Shown here piece by piece: positions 17,939 through 24,393 of a stretch of DNA of 64,000 bases (position 1 is its first letter; each line of letters begins with the position of its first letter). The DNA is from Mycolicibacterium wolinskyi. Its GTDB lineage: Bacteria; Actinomycetota; Actinomycetes; Mycobacteriales; Mycobacteriaceae. Made by a program: the position numbers and the translations under genes. Below the pieces are notes generated by a model. The model worked only from the letters and a program-made list of their open reading frames with translations, was not told the origin of the DNA and did not search any database. The stretch covers positions 62,001 through 126,000 of the forward strand of contig NZ_LQQA01000005.1 in the NCBI RefSeq assembly GCF_002101965.1, written 5' to 3'.

Positions 17939-18103
17939 CTAGGCCTCGATTTTCGACGGTCCAATGCCGAGCATCGAGAGGAACATCCGGCATTCGTCAG
18001 CATCGACCGCGTAGGTGGCCACGACGCGTCGGGCCTGGCTGGCAGTGCTGTCGGCTAAGGGTTCAACATCGCCGATATCGGCGGGATCAGATTTTGCAGG
18101 CAT
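17939..18103 (-). CDS. Conserved 54-residue protein coupled to otsA (Rv3489-like)
   Basis: ATG 18103 to TAG 17939 encodes 54 residues beginning MPAKSDPADIGDVEPLADS and ending with DECRMFLSMLGIGPSKIEA. It is rich in Asp/Ala and has a single Cys. The size, position and sequence fit the small hypothetical gene next to otsA in M. tuberculosis (Rv3489). The frame remains open upstream to 18292, but that stretch is the antisense of a terminator and of a secreted-protein gene, so ATG 18103 is preferred. The stop abuts the otsA start with no gap. The function is unknown; a regulator or partner of OtsA is only a guess from position. Confidence 0.8.
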   Translation of the reverse strand: MPAKSDPADIGDVEPLADSTASQARRVVATYAVDADECRMFLSMLGIGPSKIEA

Positions 18104-18112
18104 AGAACAACT

Positions 18113-18142
18113 GTAGGCGACCGGGAAAACCCGGTCGCCTAC
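18113..18142 (-). terminator. Strong hairpin terminator after the secreted-protein genes
   Basis: A perfect 13-bp stem (GTAGGCGACCGGG / CCCGGTCGCCTAC) with an AAAA loop lies 7 nt past the stop of the 18150-18545 gene. In the minus direction it is followed by a moderately U-rich AGTTGTTCT. It separates the secreted-protein transcripts from the Rv3489-otsA unit. Confidence 0.8.
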
Positions 18143-18149
18143 CGCTGGA

Positions 18150-18545
18150 TCAGCCGATCGAACCGTGAACTGTCGGGCTGCTGCCGACGGTCGACTCCGG
18201 CACGGCCTGAGGTCCGGCTGCCTGGGCCTCCTCGGCCAGGCCGATGCACTGACCGGAGTTCGCGCCGGTGCACGGGATGGCACCGCCGCCACCGGGCAGG
18301 TTCACCGCGGGAAGGCTGGGGTTACCGGGAATGGGGCTGAACGCGCCGCCCGAGTTCGGCACTGTGTGCGGGACGCACACCCCGGTGTAGAGGTCTTCTT
18401 CTTCGCCCGAGGGGCATGCCACCGCGGGAGCGGACGACATCGGAACGGCGAAGACGGTGATCGCCGGAGCGGCGGCCGCTGCAACCACAAATCCGCCGGC
18501 AAGGATCAGTCGTCGCATCGAGTACGGGAAGGTCGCCATCGTCAC
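18150..18545 (-). CDS. Small secreted four-cysteine protein, tandem paralogue 1
   Basis: A 131-residue protein with a signal peptide (LILAGGFVVAAAAAPAITVFAVP), then a mature part with ACPSGEEEDLYTGVCVP and IPCTGANSGQCIGLAEE, i.e. four cysteines likely forming two disulfides. It ends with a low-complexity GPQAVPESTVGSSPTVHGSIG tail. Two paralogues follow upstream on the same strand (18634-18963, 19029-19385). A second ATG at 18539 is equally possible. From memory, some mycobacterial annotations call this family intersectin-EH binding protein Ibp1, a name I cannot confirm and that says little about function. This copy has an extra glycine-rich insert (LPGGGGAIPC). Confidence 0.8.
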   Translation of the reverse strand: MTMATFPYSMRRLILAGGFVVAAAAAPAITVFAVPMSSAPAVACPSGEEEDLYTGVCVPHTVPNSGGAFSPIPGNPSLPAVNLPGGGGAIPCTGANSGQCIGLAEEAQAAGPQAVPESTVGSSPTVHGSIG

Positions 18546-18633
18546 GCTTTCTGTAGTTATTCGACTGTTTCGTCGGGAGGATTCTATGGAACCTGAGAGG
18601 AATCTGCATTAGTTCTACTAGTTGCCTGGGAAA

Positions 18634-18963
18634 CTAAGGGCTCGCGCTGATGGTCGACCGCGGAATCGGTTGCGGTCCAGCAGCCTCGGCGTCCTCGGCC
18701 AGGCCTATGCACTGTCCGGCATTGCGGCCGGTGCACGGTATGCCGTCGATGGCGGGGATATCGGGATTACCCGGTATCGAGGTGAACGGCGAGGGTGAAT
18801 TAGGCACCATAAAAGGTGTACAAACCGTCGTGAAGACGTCGGATTCTTCGCCCGGTGCGCACGATGCCGACGCCGCCGGCGTCACGCCGGGCAGCAAGGA
18901 CAACGCCGCGGCACCGGCCACGGTGGCGGCGAATCCTGCTCCGAACAGCAGACGTGACGTCAC
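18634..18963 (-). CDS. Small secreted four-cysteine protein, tandem paralogue 2
   Basis: A 109-residue protein with a signal peptide (LLFGAGFAATVAGAAALSLLPGVTPAASA) and the family's four-Cys core: SCAPGEESDVFTTVCTP and IPCTGRNAGQCIGLAED. It is the shortest of the three and its C-terminus (PQPIPRSTISASP) lacks the last dozen residues of the others. The start is GTG 18963, with no strong ribosome site; the upstream 25 bases form a hairpin (18962-18988) that reaches into the start codon. This copy may be poorly or conditionally translated. Function unknown. Confidence 0.75.
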   Translation of the reverse strand: MTSRLLFGAGFAATVAGAAALSLLPGVTPAASASCAPGEESDVFTTVCTPFMVPNSPSPFTSIPGNPDIPAIDGIPCTGRNAGQCIGLAEDAEAAGPQPIPRSTISASP

Positions 18964-18988
18964 CCCAACAGTCTAGGACTGCTGGGGT
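18962..18988 (-). promoter_or_regulatory. Hairpin at the start of secreted paralogue 2 / end of paralogue 3 transcript
   Basis: ACCCCAACAGTC (18962-18973) and GACTGCTGGGGT (18977-18988) form a 12-bp stem with a TAG loop; the one mismatch becomes a G-U pair on the minus-strand RNA. It could terminate the 19029-19385 transcript and also cover the translation start of the 18634-18963 gene. Confidence 0.5.
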
Positions 18989-19028
18989 TCGGCTGTATGG
19001 GGTCTGCTAACTCCCTGTGGTTGCCGGA

Positions 19029-19385
19029 TCAGCCGATGTGGCCGGTGGCGGTCGGGCTGCTGCCGACCGTCGACTGCGGAACGGGCTGCGGCCCCTGCGC
19101 CTCCTGCTCCTCGGCGAGGCCGATGCACTGCCCGGAGTTGGCGCCCGTGCACGGGATGCCGTCGATCTGCGGAAGCTGCCCGGGAGCGGACGTGAACTCG
19201 GGGGAGTTGGGAACGAGGTCGGGTACGCAGACACCGGTGAAGGTGTCTTCGGTCTCGCCGCTGGGGCACGCGGCGAGCGCGGTCGCCGGAATGGTGAATG
19301 CCGTGATCGCCGGTGCCGCGGCGATCGCCGCGGCAAGGCTGCCCACAACGATCAGCCGTCGTGCTGAGAGCTGGGAGATGGTCAT
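19029..19385 (-). CDS. Small secreted four-cysteine protein, tandem paralogue 3
   Basis: A 118-residue protein with a signal peptide (IVVGSLAAAIAAAPAITAF), the core ACPSGETEDTFTGVCVP and IPCTGANSGQCIGLAEE, and the tail GPQPVPQSTVGSSPTATGHIG. The core and tail are almost identical to paralogue 1, pointing to recent tandem duplication. A typical ATG start at 19385 fits the signal peptide. The 266 bp upstream to 19651 hold no gene that I can see and probably contain its promoter and that of the divergent hydratase gene. Function unknown; a cell-wall or extracellular location is likely. Confidence 0.8.
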   Translation of the reverse strand: MTISQLSARRLIVVGSLAAAIAAAPAITAFTIPATALAACPSGETEDTFTGVCVPDLVPNSPEFTSAPGQLPQIDGIPCTGANSGQCIGLAEEQEAQGPQPVPQSTVGSSPTATGHIG

Positions 19386-19651
19386 TCGTCATGCCCTTTT
19401 CTGGAGTGCCTGCCCAGTTTGCTGACTGTTTGGCAGTGATGGCTCGTCCATCGTCCGCCGCGAAATCGCCTGGTGACGACATCCTACGTGCCGCAACATA
19501 AATACGCTCGATGATCCGATGGTCCTCATGCAGCTTGCAGCTGGCTGTGAGGCCACTGCCAGATTGCTGTGATCCCGGTGTGAGCCAGTGGCCGTGATAC
19601 ACGTAAGGTGCAGTTTGTTAAGTGCCGGTCCCGCAGCGAGGTGGTTTCGAC

Positions 19652-20560
19652 ATGGTCAGTTCAGACGACGCGTCCAACCAGGTGGCTTACGAGACCCTCG
19701 ACGACGGGCGTATCGCACGGATCTGGCTGAACCGCCCTGCCGCGCAGAACGCGCAATCGCGAACGCTGCTCGTGCAACTGGACGAAGCGTTCGGCCGGGC
19801 CGAGGCAGACGACCAGGTCCGCGTGGTGATCCTCGCCGCGCGCGGCAAGAACTTCTCGGCCGGCCACGATCTGGGTTCCGAGGAGGCGCTCGTCGAACGC
19901 CAACCCGGCCCGGACCAGCACCCGACTTTTCGTTCGCACGGCGCGACCGCCGCAGGCGTCGCCGAGCGAACCTATCTGCAGGAGTGGCATTTCTACTTCG
20001 AGAACACCCGGCGCTGGCGGGATCTGCGCAAGATCACCATCGCGCAGGTGCAGGGAAACGCGATCTCGGCCGGCCTGATGCTGATCTGGGCCTGCGACCT
20101 CATCGTGGCCGCCGACGACGCCAAGTTCAGCGACGTGGTCGGCGTACGCATGGGGATGCCGGGCGTCGAATACTACGCGCACCCGTGGGAATTCGGCCCG
20201 CGTAAGGCCAAAGAGCTTCTGCTGACCGGTGATTCGATCGACGCAGATGAGGCGCACCGGCTCGGGATGGTGTCGAAGATCTTCCCGCGCGACGAACTCG
20301 AGGACAGGACACTGGAATTCGCGCGCCGGATCGCCGAACGGCCGACCATGGCAGCGCTGCTGATCAAAGACTCGGTCAACGCGGCCAGCGACGCGATGGG
20401 CTTCACCGAGGCGTTGCGGCACGCATTCCACATCCACGAACTCGGACATGCGCACTGGGCCGCGGCCAACGAGAACCGGTTTCCGGTGGGCCTGCCACCG
20501 GATGTCCCGGATTGGCGCACATTGGGTGCACCCAAGCCGGCCCGGCGTGATACACCTTGA
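19652..20560 (+). CDS. Enoyl-CoA hydratase/isomerase family protein
   Basis: A 302-residue crotonase-fold protein acting on acyl-CoA substrates. Motifs: the first oxyanion loop region AARGKNFSAGHDLGSEE, the second oxyanion glycine segment VQGNAISAGLMLIWACDLIVAADDAKFSDVVGVRMGMPG split around it, and a long C-terminal part. The insert QPGPDQHPTFRSHG after the first loop is longer than in short EchA proteins. ATG 19652 with GCGAGGTGG upstream is preferred to GTG 19622. The stop overlaps or abuts the next SDR gene, so the two probably act in sequence on the same acyl-CoA. The exact substrate is not deducible. Confidence 0.85.
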   Translation: MVSSDDASNQVAYETLDDGRIARIWLNRPAAQNAQSRTLLVQLDEAFGRAEADDQVRVVILAARGKNFSAGHDLGSEEALVERQPGPDQHPTFRSHGATAAGVAERTYLQEWHFYFENTRRWRDLRKITIAQVQGNAISAGLMLIWACDLIVAADDAKFSDVVGVRMGMPGVEYYAHPWEFGPRKAKELLLTGDSIDADEAHRLGMVSKIFPRDELEDRTLEFARRIAERPTMAALLIKDSVNAASDAMGFTEALRHAFHIHELGHAHWAAANENRFPVGLPPDVPDWRTLGAPKPARRDTP

Positions 20561-20604
20561 CCAAACAAGAACCTGTTTCAGTTTCGGGTAAAGGGGTCAC
20601 AGCA

Positions 20605-21441
20605 GTGCAGCTGTCCTTGGCGGATCGTACGTATCTGGTCACCGGTGGTGGGAGCGGCATCGGCAAGGGTGCTGCCGCGGCGATCGTCGCATCGGGCGGC
20701 AACGCGATGCTCATCGGCCGCAACGCCGACAAGCTGAGTGCGGCCGCCGACGAACTCAGCGCGCAGGGGCCGGGTTCGGTCCGCTATGAACCGGCCGATG
20801 TGACCAACGAGGACGAGGTCAGCCGAGCGGTCGACGCCGCGACGGCGTGGCATGGTCGCTTGCACGGGGTCGTGCACAGCGCGGGCGGATCCGAAACCAT
20901 CGGCCCGATCACCCAGATCGACTCGGAACTGTGGCGGCGCACGGTCGATCTCAACGTCAACGGCACCATGTACCTGCTCAAGCACGCGGGCCGGGAGATG
21001 GTGCGCGGCGGCGGCGGGTCGTTCGTCGGCATCTCCTCGATCGCGTCGAGCAACGTCCACCGCTGGTTCGGTGCCTACGGTGTCAGCAAGGCCGCGCTCG
21101 ACCACCTCCTGATGCTGGCCGCCGACGAACTCGGCCCGTCGTGGGTACGGGTCAACAGCATCCGGCCCGGCTTGACCCGCACCGAGATGGTCGGCCCCAT
21201 CATGGATGTGCCCGCCGTGACCGACGACTACAAGGCCTGTACGCCGCTGCCCCGGTTCGGCGAGGTCGAAGACATCGCCAACCTCGCGGTATTCCTCCTC
21301 AGTGACGCCTCGGGCTGGATCACCGGGCAGGCCATCAACGTCGACGGCGGCCACGGGTTGCGCCGCGGCCCCGACATCTCGGGCATGCTCGAACCGCTGT
21401 TCGGCGCCGACGGACTACGCGGGGTCGTGCCGACCGAGTAG
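20605..21441 (+). CDS. Short-chain dehydrogenase/reductase
   Basis: A 278-residue classical SDR: TGGGSGIGKGAA nucleotide loop, NRNAD-like segment, HSAGG in place of NNAG, catalytic Ser (GISSIASS) and YGVSK. The frame also contains a TTG at 20557 overlapping the hydratase stop, but GTG 20605 has an AAAGGGG ribosome site 8-14 nt upstream and starts just before the first beta strand, so it is preferred. It resembles Rv3485c by type and neighbourhood. It probably oxidises a hydroxyacyl-CoA or alcohol produced by the adjacent hydratase. The C-terminal 30 residues (LRRGPDISGMLEPLFGADGLRG) are an extension beyond the usual SDR end. Confidence 0.85.
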   Translation: MQLSLADRTYLVTGGGSGIGKGAAAAIVASGGNAMLIGRNADKLSAAADELSAQGPGSVRYEPADVTNEDEVSRAVDAATAWHGRLHGVVHSAGGSETIGPITQIDSELWRRTVDLNVNGTMYLLKHAGREMVRGGGGSFVGISSIASSNVHRWFGAYGVSKAALDHLLMLAADELGPSWVRVNSIRPGLTRTEMVGPIMDVPAVTDDYKACTPLPRFGEVEDIANLAVFLLSDASGWITGQAINVDGGHGLRRGPDISGMLEPLFGADGLRGVVPTE

Positions 21442-21455
21442 GTCACCTGTCGGGG

Positions 21456-22346
21456 TTACTGAGCCGGGCTTGCTCCGCCGGCCTCCCAGGCGCTCAGCGC
21501 GCCGACCGCCGACCAGTCGAGCTCGCCGCCGCCGGTGGCCATGAGCGTCAGGAACCGGTCGCGTAACAGGCTCGCCACCGGCAGTGGCACCTGCAGATCC
21601 TCGCCCGCACTGAGCGCGAGCTTGACGTCTTTGAGGCCGAGCCGCGCGGCGAAGCCCGCGGGCGTGAACTCCTCGCGGGCGAGCAGCCCGCCGTAGGTCC
21701 GGTAGGCCGGGGCGTCGAACAACGTCGAGGTAAGCAGGTCGAGATACTGCTGCTTGTCGACGCCGGCCTTGCCGACCAATGCCATTGCCTCACCGAGGGA
21801 TTCGATCACCGATGCGATCAAGAAGTTACCGCTGATCTTGACCAGGCTCGCGGTCTTGGGATCGTCGCCGAGCACGAACGTGCGTTGCCCGATCGCATCA
21901 AAAATCGGGGACACCGTCGTCATGTCGCTCGCCTCGCCTGCCGCCACGACGAACAACTTGGCGGCGGCCGCAGCTTCGGGCCTGCCGAACACCGGCGCGC
22001 TGACGAACCGCTGCCCGGCGCCGGTGTGGGCTTCGGTGAGCCGCTCGGCGAGCGCGACGCTGATGGTCGACGACGAGATGTGCACACTGCCCTCCGGCAG
22101 GGCGCCCAGGATGCCGTCGTCGCCGAACGTCGCGGCCTCGACCGCGGCGTCGTTGGCGAGCATGGTGATCACCACGTCGCCGCGACAGGCGTCGGCGACC
22201 GACGCCGCAGGCAGCGCGCCCTGGTTCGCCAGGTCGGCCACCTTGTCGGGTGATCTGTTGTACGCAGTGACCTCGTGTCCGGCCTTGAGCAGGTTGGCGG
22301 CCATGGCCGCGCCCATGTTGCCCAGGCCGATGAATCCGATCCTCAT
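21456..22346 (-). CDS. 3-hydroxyisobutyrate dehydrogenase-family oxidoreductase
   Basis: A 296-residue NAD(P)-dependent beta-hydroxyacid dehydrogenase. It starts with the Rossmann motif GFIGLGNMGAAMAANLLKAGH, has a substrate-site segment FVSAPVFGRPEAA in place of the usual DAPVSGG, and the catalytic-lysine region LVKISGNFLIAS. The altered DAPVSGG motif suggests a substrate other than 3-hydroxyisobutyrate. It overlaps the preceding small Fe-S subunit gene by 4 nt (ATGA) as last gene of the molybdenum hydroxylase operon, implying a link with that pathway. Confidence 0.85.
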   Translation of the reverse strand: MRIGFIGLGNMGAAMAANLLKAGHEVTAYNRSPDKVADLANQGALPAASVADACRGDVVITMLANDAAVEAATFGDDGILGALPEGSVHISSSTISVALAERLTEAHTGAGQRFVSAPVFGRPEAAAAAKLFVVAAGEASDMTTVSPIFDAIGQRTFVLGDDPKTASLVKISGNFLIASVIESLGEAMALVGKAGVDKQQYLDLLTSTLFDAPAYRTYGGLLAREEFTPAGFAARLGLKDVKLALSAGEDLQVPLPVASLLRDRFLTLMATGGGELDWSAVGALSAWEAGGASPAQ

Positions 22347-22834
22347 GCCTCCATTGTGGCGGGGGCGGGCGAACCCGCTGCGCGGTGCACGGCGTTGACA
22401 ATGCCTTGGTAGCCCGTGCAGCGGCAGAAGTTGCCGGACAGGCCTTCGCGGATCTCCTCGTCGGTGGGCGTCGGATTGTCACGCAGCAGCGCGGTGATCG
22501 ATGTGACGAAACCCGGTGTGCAGAAGCCACACTGCAGGCCGTGGCATTCCTTGAGCGCGGCCTGCACGGGTGACAGCCCGCCGTCCGGTTCGGCGATACC
22601 TTCGACGGTCGTCACCTCCTGGCCCTCGACCTGTACGGCGAAGATGAGGCATGAGCGCACGGCCTGGCCGTCCAGCAGCACCGTGCAGGCGCCGCACGCG
22701 CCGTGTTCACAGCCGAGGTGGGTACCGGTCAGACCGCACTGTTCACGCAGGAAGTCGGCGAGCGTCACCCGTGGTTCGACCACGGCTTGATGGGTGCGCC
22801 CGTTGACCGAAACCTGCACCGGCAGTTCATGCAT
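22343..22834 (-). CDS. Molybdenum hydroxylase small subunit, two [2Fe-2S] clusters (CoxS-like)
   Basis: A 163-residue protein with the plant-type [2Fe-2S] motif CEHGACGACTVLLDG and upstream CGLTGTHLGC, followed by the helical second cluster domain with QCGFCTPGF and NFCRCTGY. It relays electrons from the molybdenum centre (large subunit) to the FAD of the medium subunit, as in xanthine dehydrogenase and CO dehydrogenase. It overlaps the medium-subunit gene by 8 nt and the downstream dehydrogenase by 4 nt. All eight expected cysteine ligands appear to be present. Confidence 0.92.
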   Translation of the reverse strand: MHELPVQVSVNGRTHQAVVEPRVTLADFLREQCGLTGTHLGCEHGACGACTVLLDGQAVRSCLIFAVQVEGQEVTTVEGIAEPDGGLSPVQAALKECHGLQCGFCTPGFVTSITALLRDNPTPTDEEIREGLSGNFCRCTGYQGIVNAVHRAAGSPAPATMEA

Positions 22835-23702
22835 TGAGCGCCTCCACGCTTGCTTGTGTCCAGGCCCTTGCCACCATCGCGGCTCCGACCCGAGTGCGGT
22901 AGGACGCCGAACCTTGCAGGTCGGCGGGTACGTCGGTGAGCTGGGACATCGCGAGCCGGCCGATCTCCTCGGCCGTCACATTGCCGATCGGGGTGCCGGT
23001 CACGGCGGCTTCGGCGGGGGTGGCCCGTTTCGGGGTGGATCCGAGCCCCAACAGGCCGATGCCGCAGCGGCTCACCCGGTTGTCGTCGTCGAGCTCGATA
23101 CCCACGACGGCCCCGGCGATCGCGAAATCGCCATGGCGCCGGGCGAATTCCTGAACCCCGAAACCGCAGCGACCGGACCACACCGGGAACCGCACCGCCG
23201 TCAGGATCTCGTCGGGGGCCAGCGCGGTCTCCCACAGCCCGGTGAAGAATTCCGCTGCGCCGATCTCCCGGGTACCGCGTGGTGAGGTGGCTTCGATGGT
23301 GGCGTCGAGCGCGAGCGCCACCGCGGCGTACTCGGCCGCCGGGTCCGCGTGGGCGATGGCACCGCCGAGGGTTCCGCGGGTGCGGATCTGGAAGTGCCCG
23401 ATGTGCGGGGTGGCCATCGTCAGCAGCGGTACCGATTCCGCGACCTCGTCGTCCATCCCGACCAGTGCATGCGGTGTCGCCGCGCCGATTCGGACGGTGT
23501 CGTCCTGACGGTCGATGTCGTTGAGTTCGGTGACGCGGGAAATGTCGATGAGGTTGTCGAAGTGCGTCAACCGCATCGCGAGCATCGGAACCAGGCTCTG
23601 CCCGCCCGCGAGGATTTTCGCGTCATCGCCGAACTCGCCCAGCATGTGCACGGCCTCGGCCACGGTCGCGGGGCGGTGGTAGGCGAACGCGGCGGCTTTC
23701 AC
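22827..23702 (-). CDS. Molybdenum hydroxylase FAD-binding medium subunit (CoxM-like)
   Basis: A 291-residue FAD subunit of the CoxM/XDH family. The flavin motifs are AGGQSLVPMLAMRL near residue 37 and TRGTLGGAIAHADPAAEY (the TxGG...ADP pattern) near residue 110. It passes electrons from the Fe-S subunit to an external acceptor. Start is GTG 23702, overlapping the CoxG-like gene stop as GTGA. The C-terminal half contains the usual CO-dehydrogenase flavoprotein C domain. Confidence 0.9.
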   Translation of the reverse strand: MKAAAFAYHRPATVAEAVHMLGEFGDDAKILAGGQSLVPMLAMRLTHFDNLIDISRVTELNDIDRQDDTVRIGAATPHALVGMDDEVAESVPLLTMATPHIGHFQIRTRGTLGGAIAHADPAAEYAAVALALDATIEATSPRGTREIGAAEFFTGLWETALAPDEILTAVRFPVWSGRCGFGVQEFARRHGDFAIAGAVVGIELDDDNRVSRCGIGLLGLGSTPKRATPAEAAVTGTPIGNVTAEEIGRLAMSQLTDVPADLQGSASYRTRVGAAMVARAWTQASVEALNA

Positions 23703-24391
23703 GACACCAACCGCAACAGAGCGGCCTGCAGGTCTTCGGGCCGCAGCCGGCTCGGAGCCGGCTTCGCGCGGCGCCGGCCCAGTAGGAACCCGACCGCGCC
23801 GGCGGCCGCGACCGCGCCGATCGCGGGCGCGAACCGCTTCGCCATCGGCACCGCCATCACCTTGGCGAGTGCGAGCGCGTTGATCGGGGCGGCCTCTTGC
23901 GGGCCGGATTCGGTTGCCGCCGAAGAGGTTCCGGCGGCCGGCGCGGCGCTTCCGATCAGCTCGGCTTCGAGGCTCTTGGCGAACTGGCCGATCAGGTTTC
24001 CCGCGACGTCCGCGAGGACACCGCGGCCGAACTGGGCGGCCTTGCCGGAGATCGCGAGGTCGGTCGTGACGACGACGGTCGTCGCGTCGCCCTCGTCCTT
24101 CAGTTGCGCGGTGACGAGTGCGGATGCCGTTCCGTTGCCCCGGGTTTCCTTGCCGTTGGCCTTGAGCACGACCCGCTGTGCTTTGGCGTCCTTCTCCTGG
24201 AACGCGGCCTCACCCTGGTAGGACACCGTGATCGGACCGACTTTCACCTTGACCGCGCCGGTGAACTCGTCGCCGTTCACGCTCAGCAGCGTCGCGCCCG
24301 GCAGGCAGGGCGCGACCCGCTCGACATCGGTGAGCACCTCCCAGGTCTTGGCGGCGGGCACCGCGACCCGGAATTCGTTGTTGAGTTCCAC
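23699..24391 (-). CDS. CoxG-like SRPBCC protein with C-terminal membrane anchor
   Basis: A 230-residue protein whose first 150 residues form an SRPBCC/CoxG lipid-binding fold (MELNNEFRVAVPAAKTWEVLTDVERVAPCLPG, then KVKVGPITVSYQGEA). A Pro/Ala linker leads to a hydrophobic segment near residues 190-208 (IGAVAAAGAVGFLLG) followed by RRRAK, which fits a membrane anchor. CoxG proteins link molybdenum CO dehydrogenase to the membrane quinone pool, so electrons from this operon's enzyme may go to menaquinone. Start GTG 24391, 2 nt after the large-subunit stop. Confidence 0.85.
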   Translation of the reverse strand: MELNNEFRVAVPAAKTWEVLTDVERVAPCLPGATLLSVNGDEFTGAVKVKVGPITVSYQGEAAFQEKDAKAQRVVLKANGKETRGNGTASALVTAQLKDEGDATTVVVTTDLAISGKAAQFGRGVLADVAGNLIGQFAKSLEAELIGSAAPAAGTSSAATESGPQEAAPINALALAKVMAVPMAKRFAPAIGAVAAAGAVGFLLGRRRAKPAPSRLRPEDLQAALLRLVS

Positions 24392-24393
24392 GG

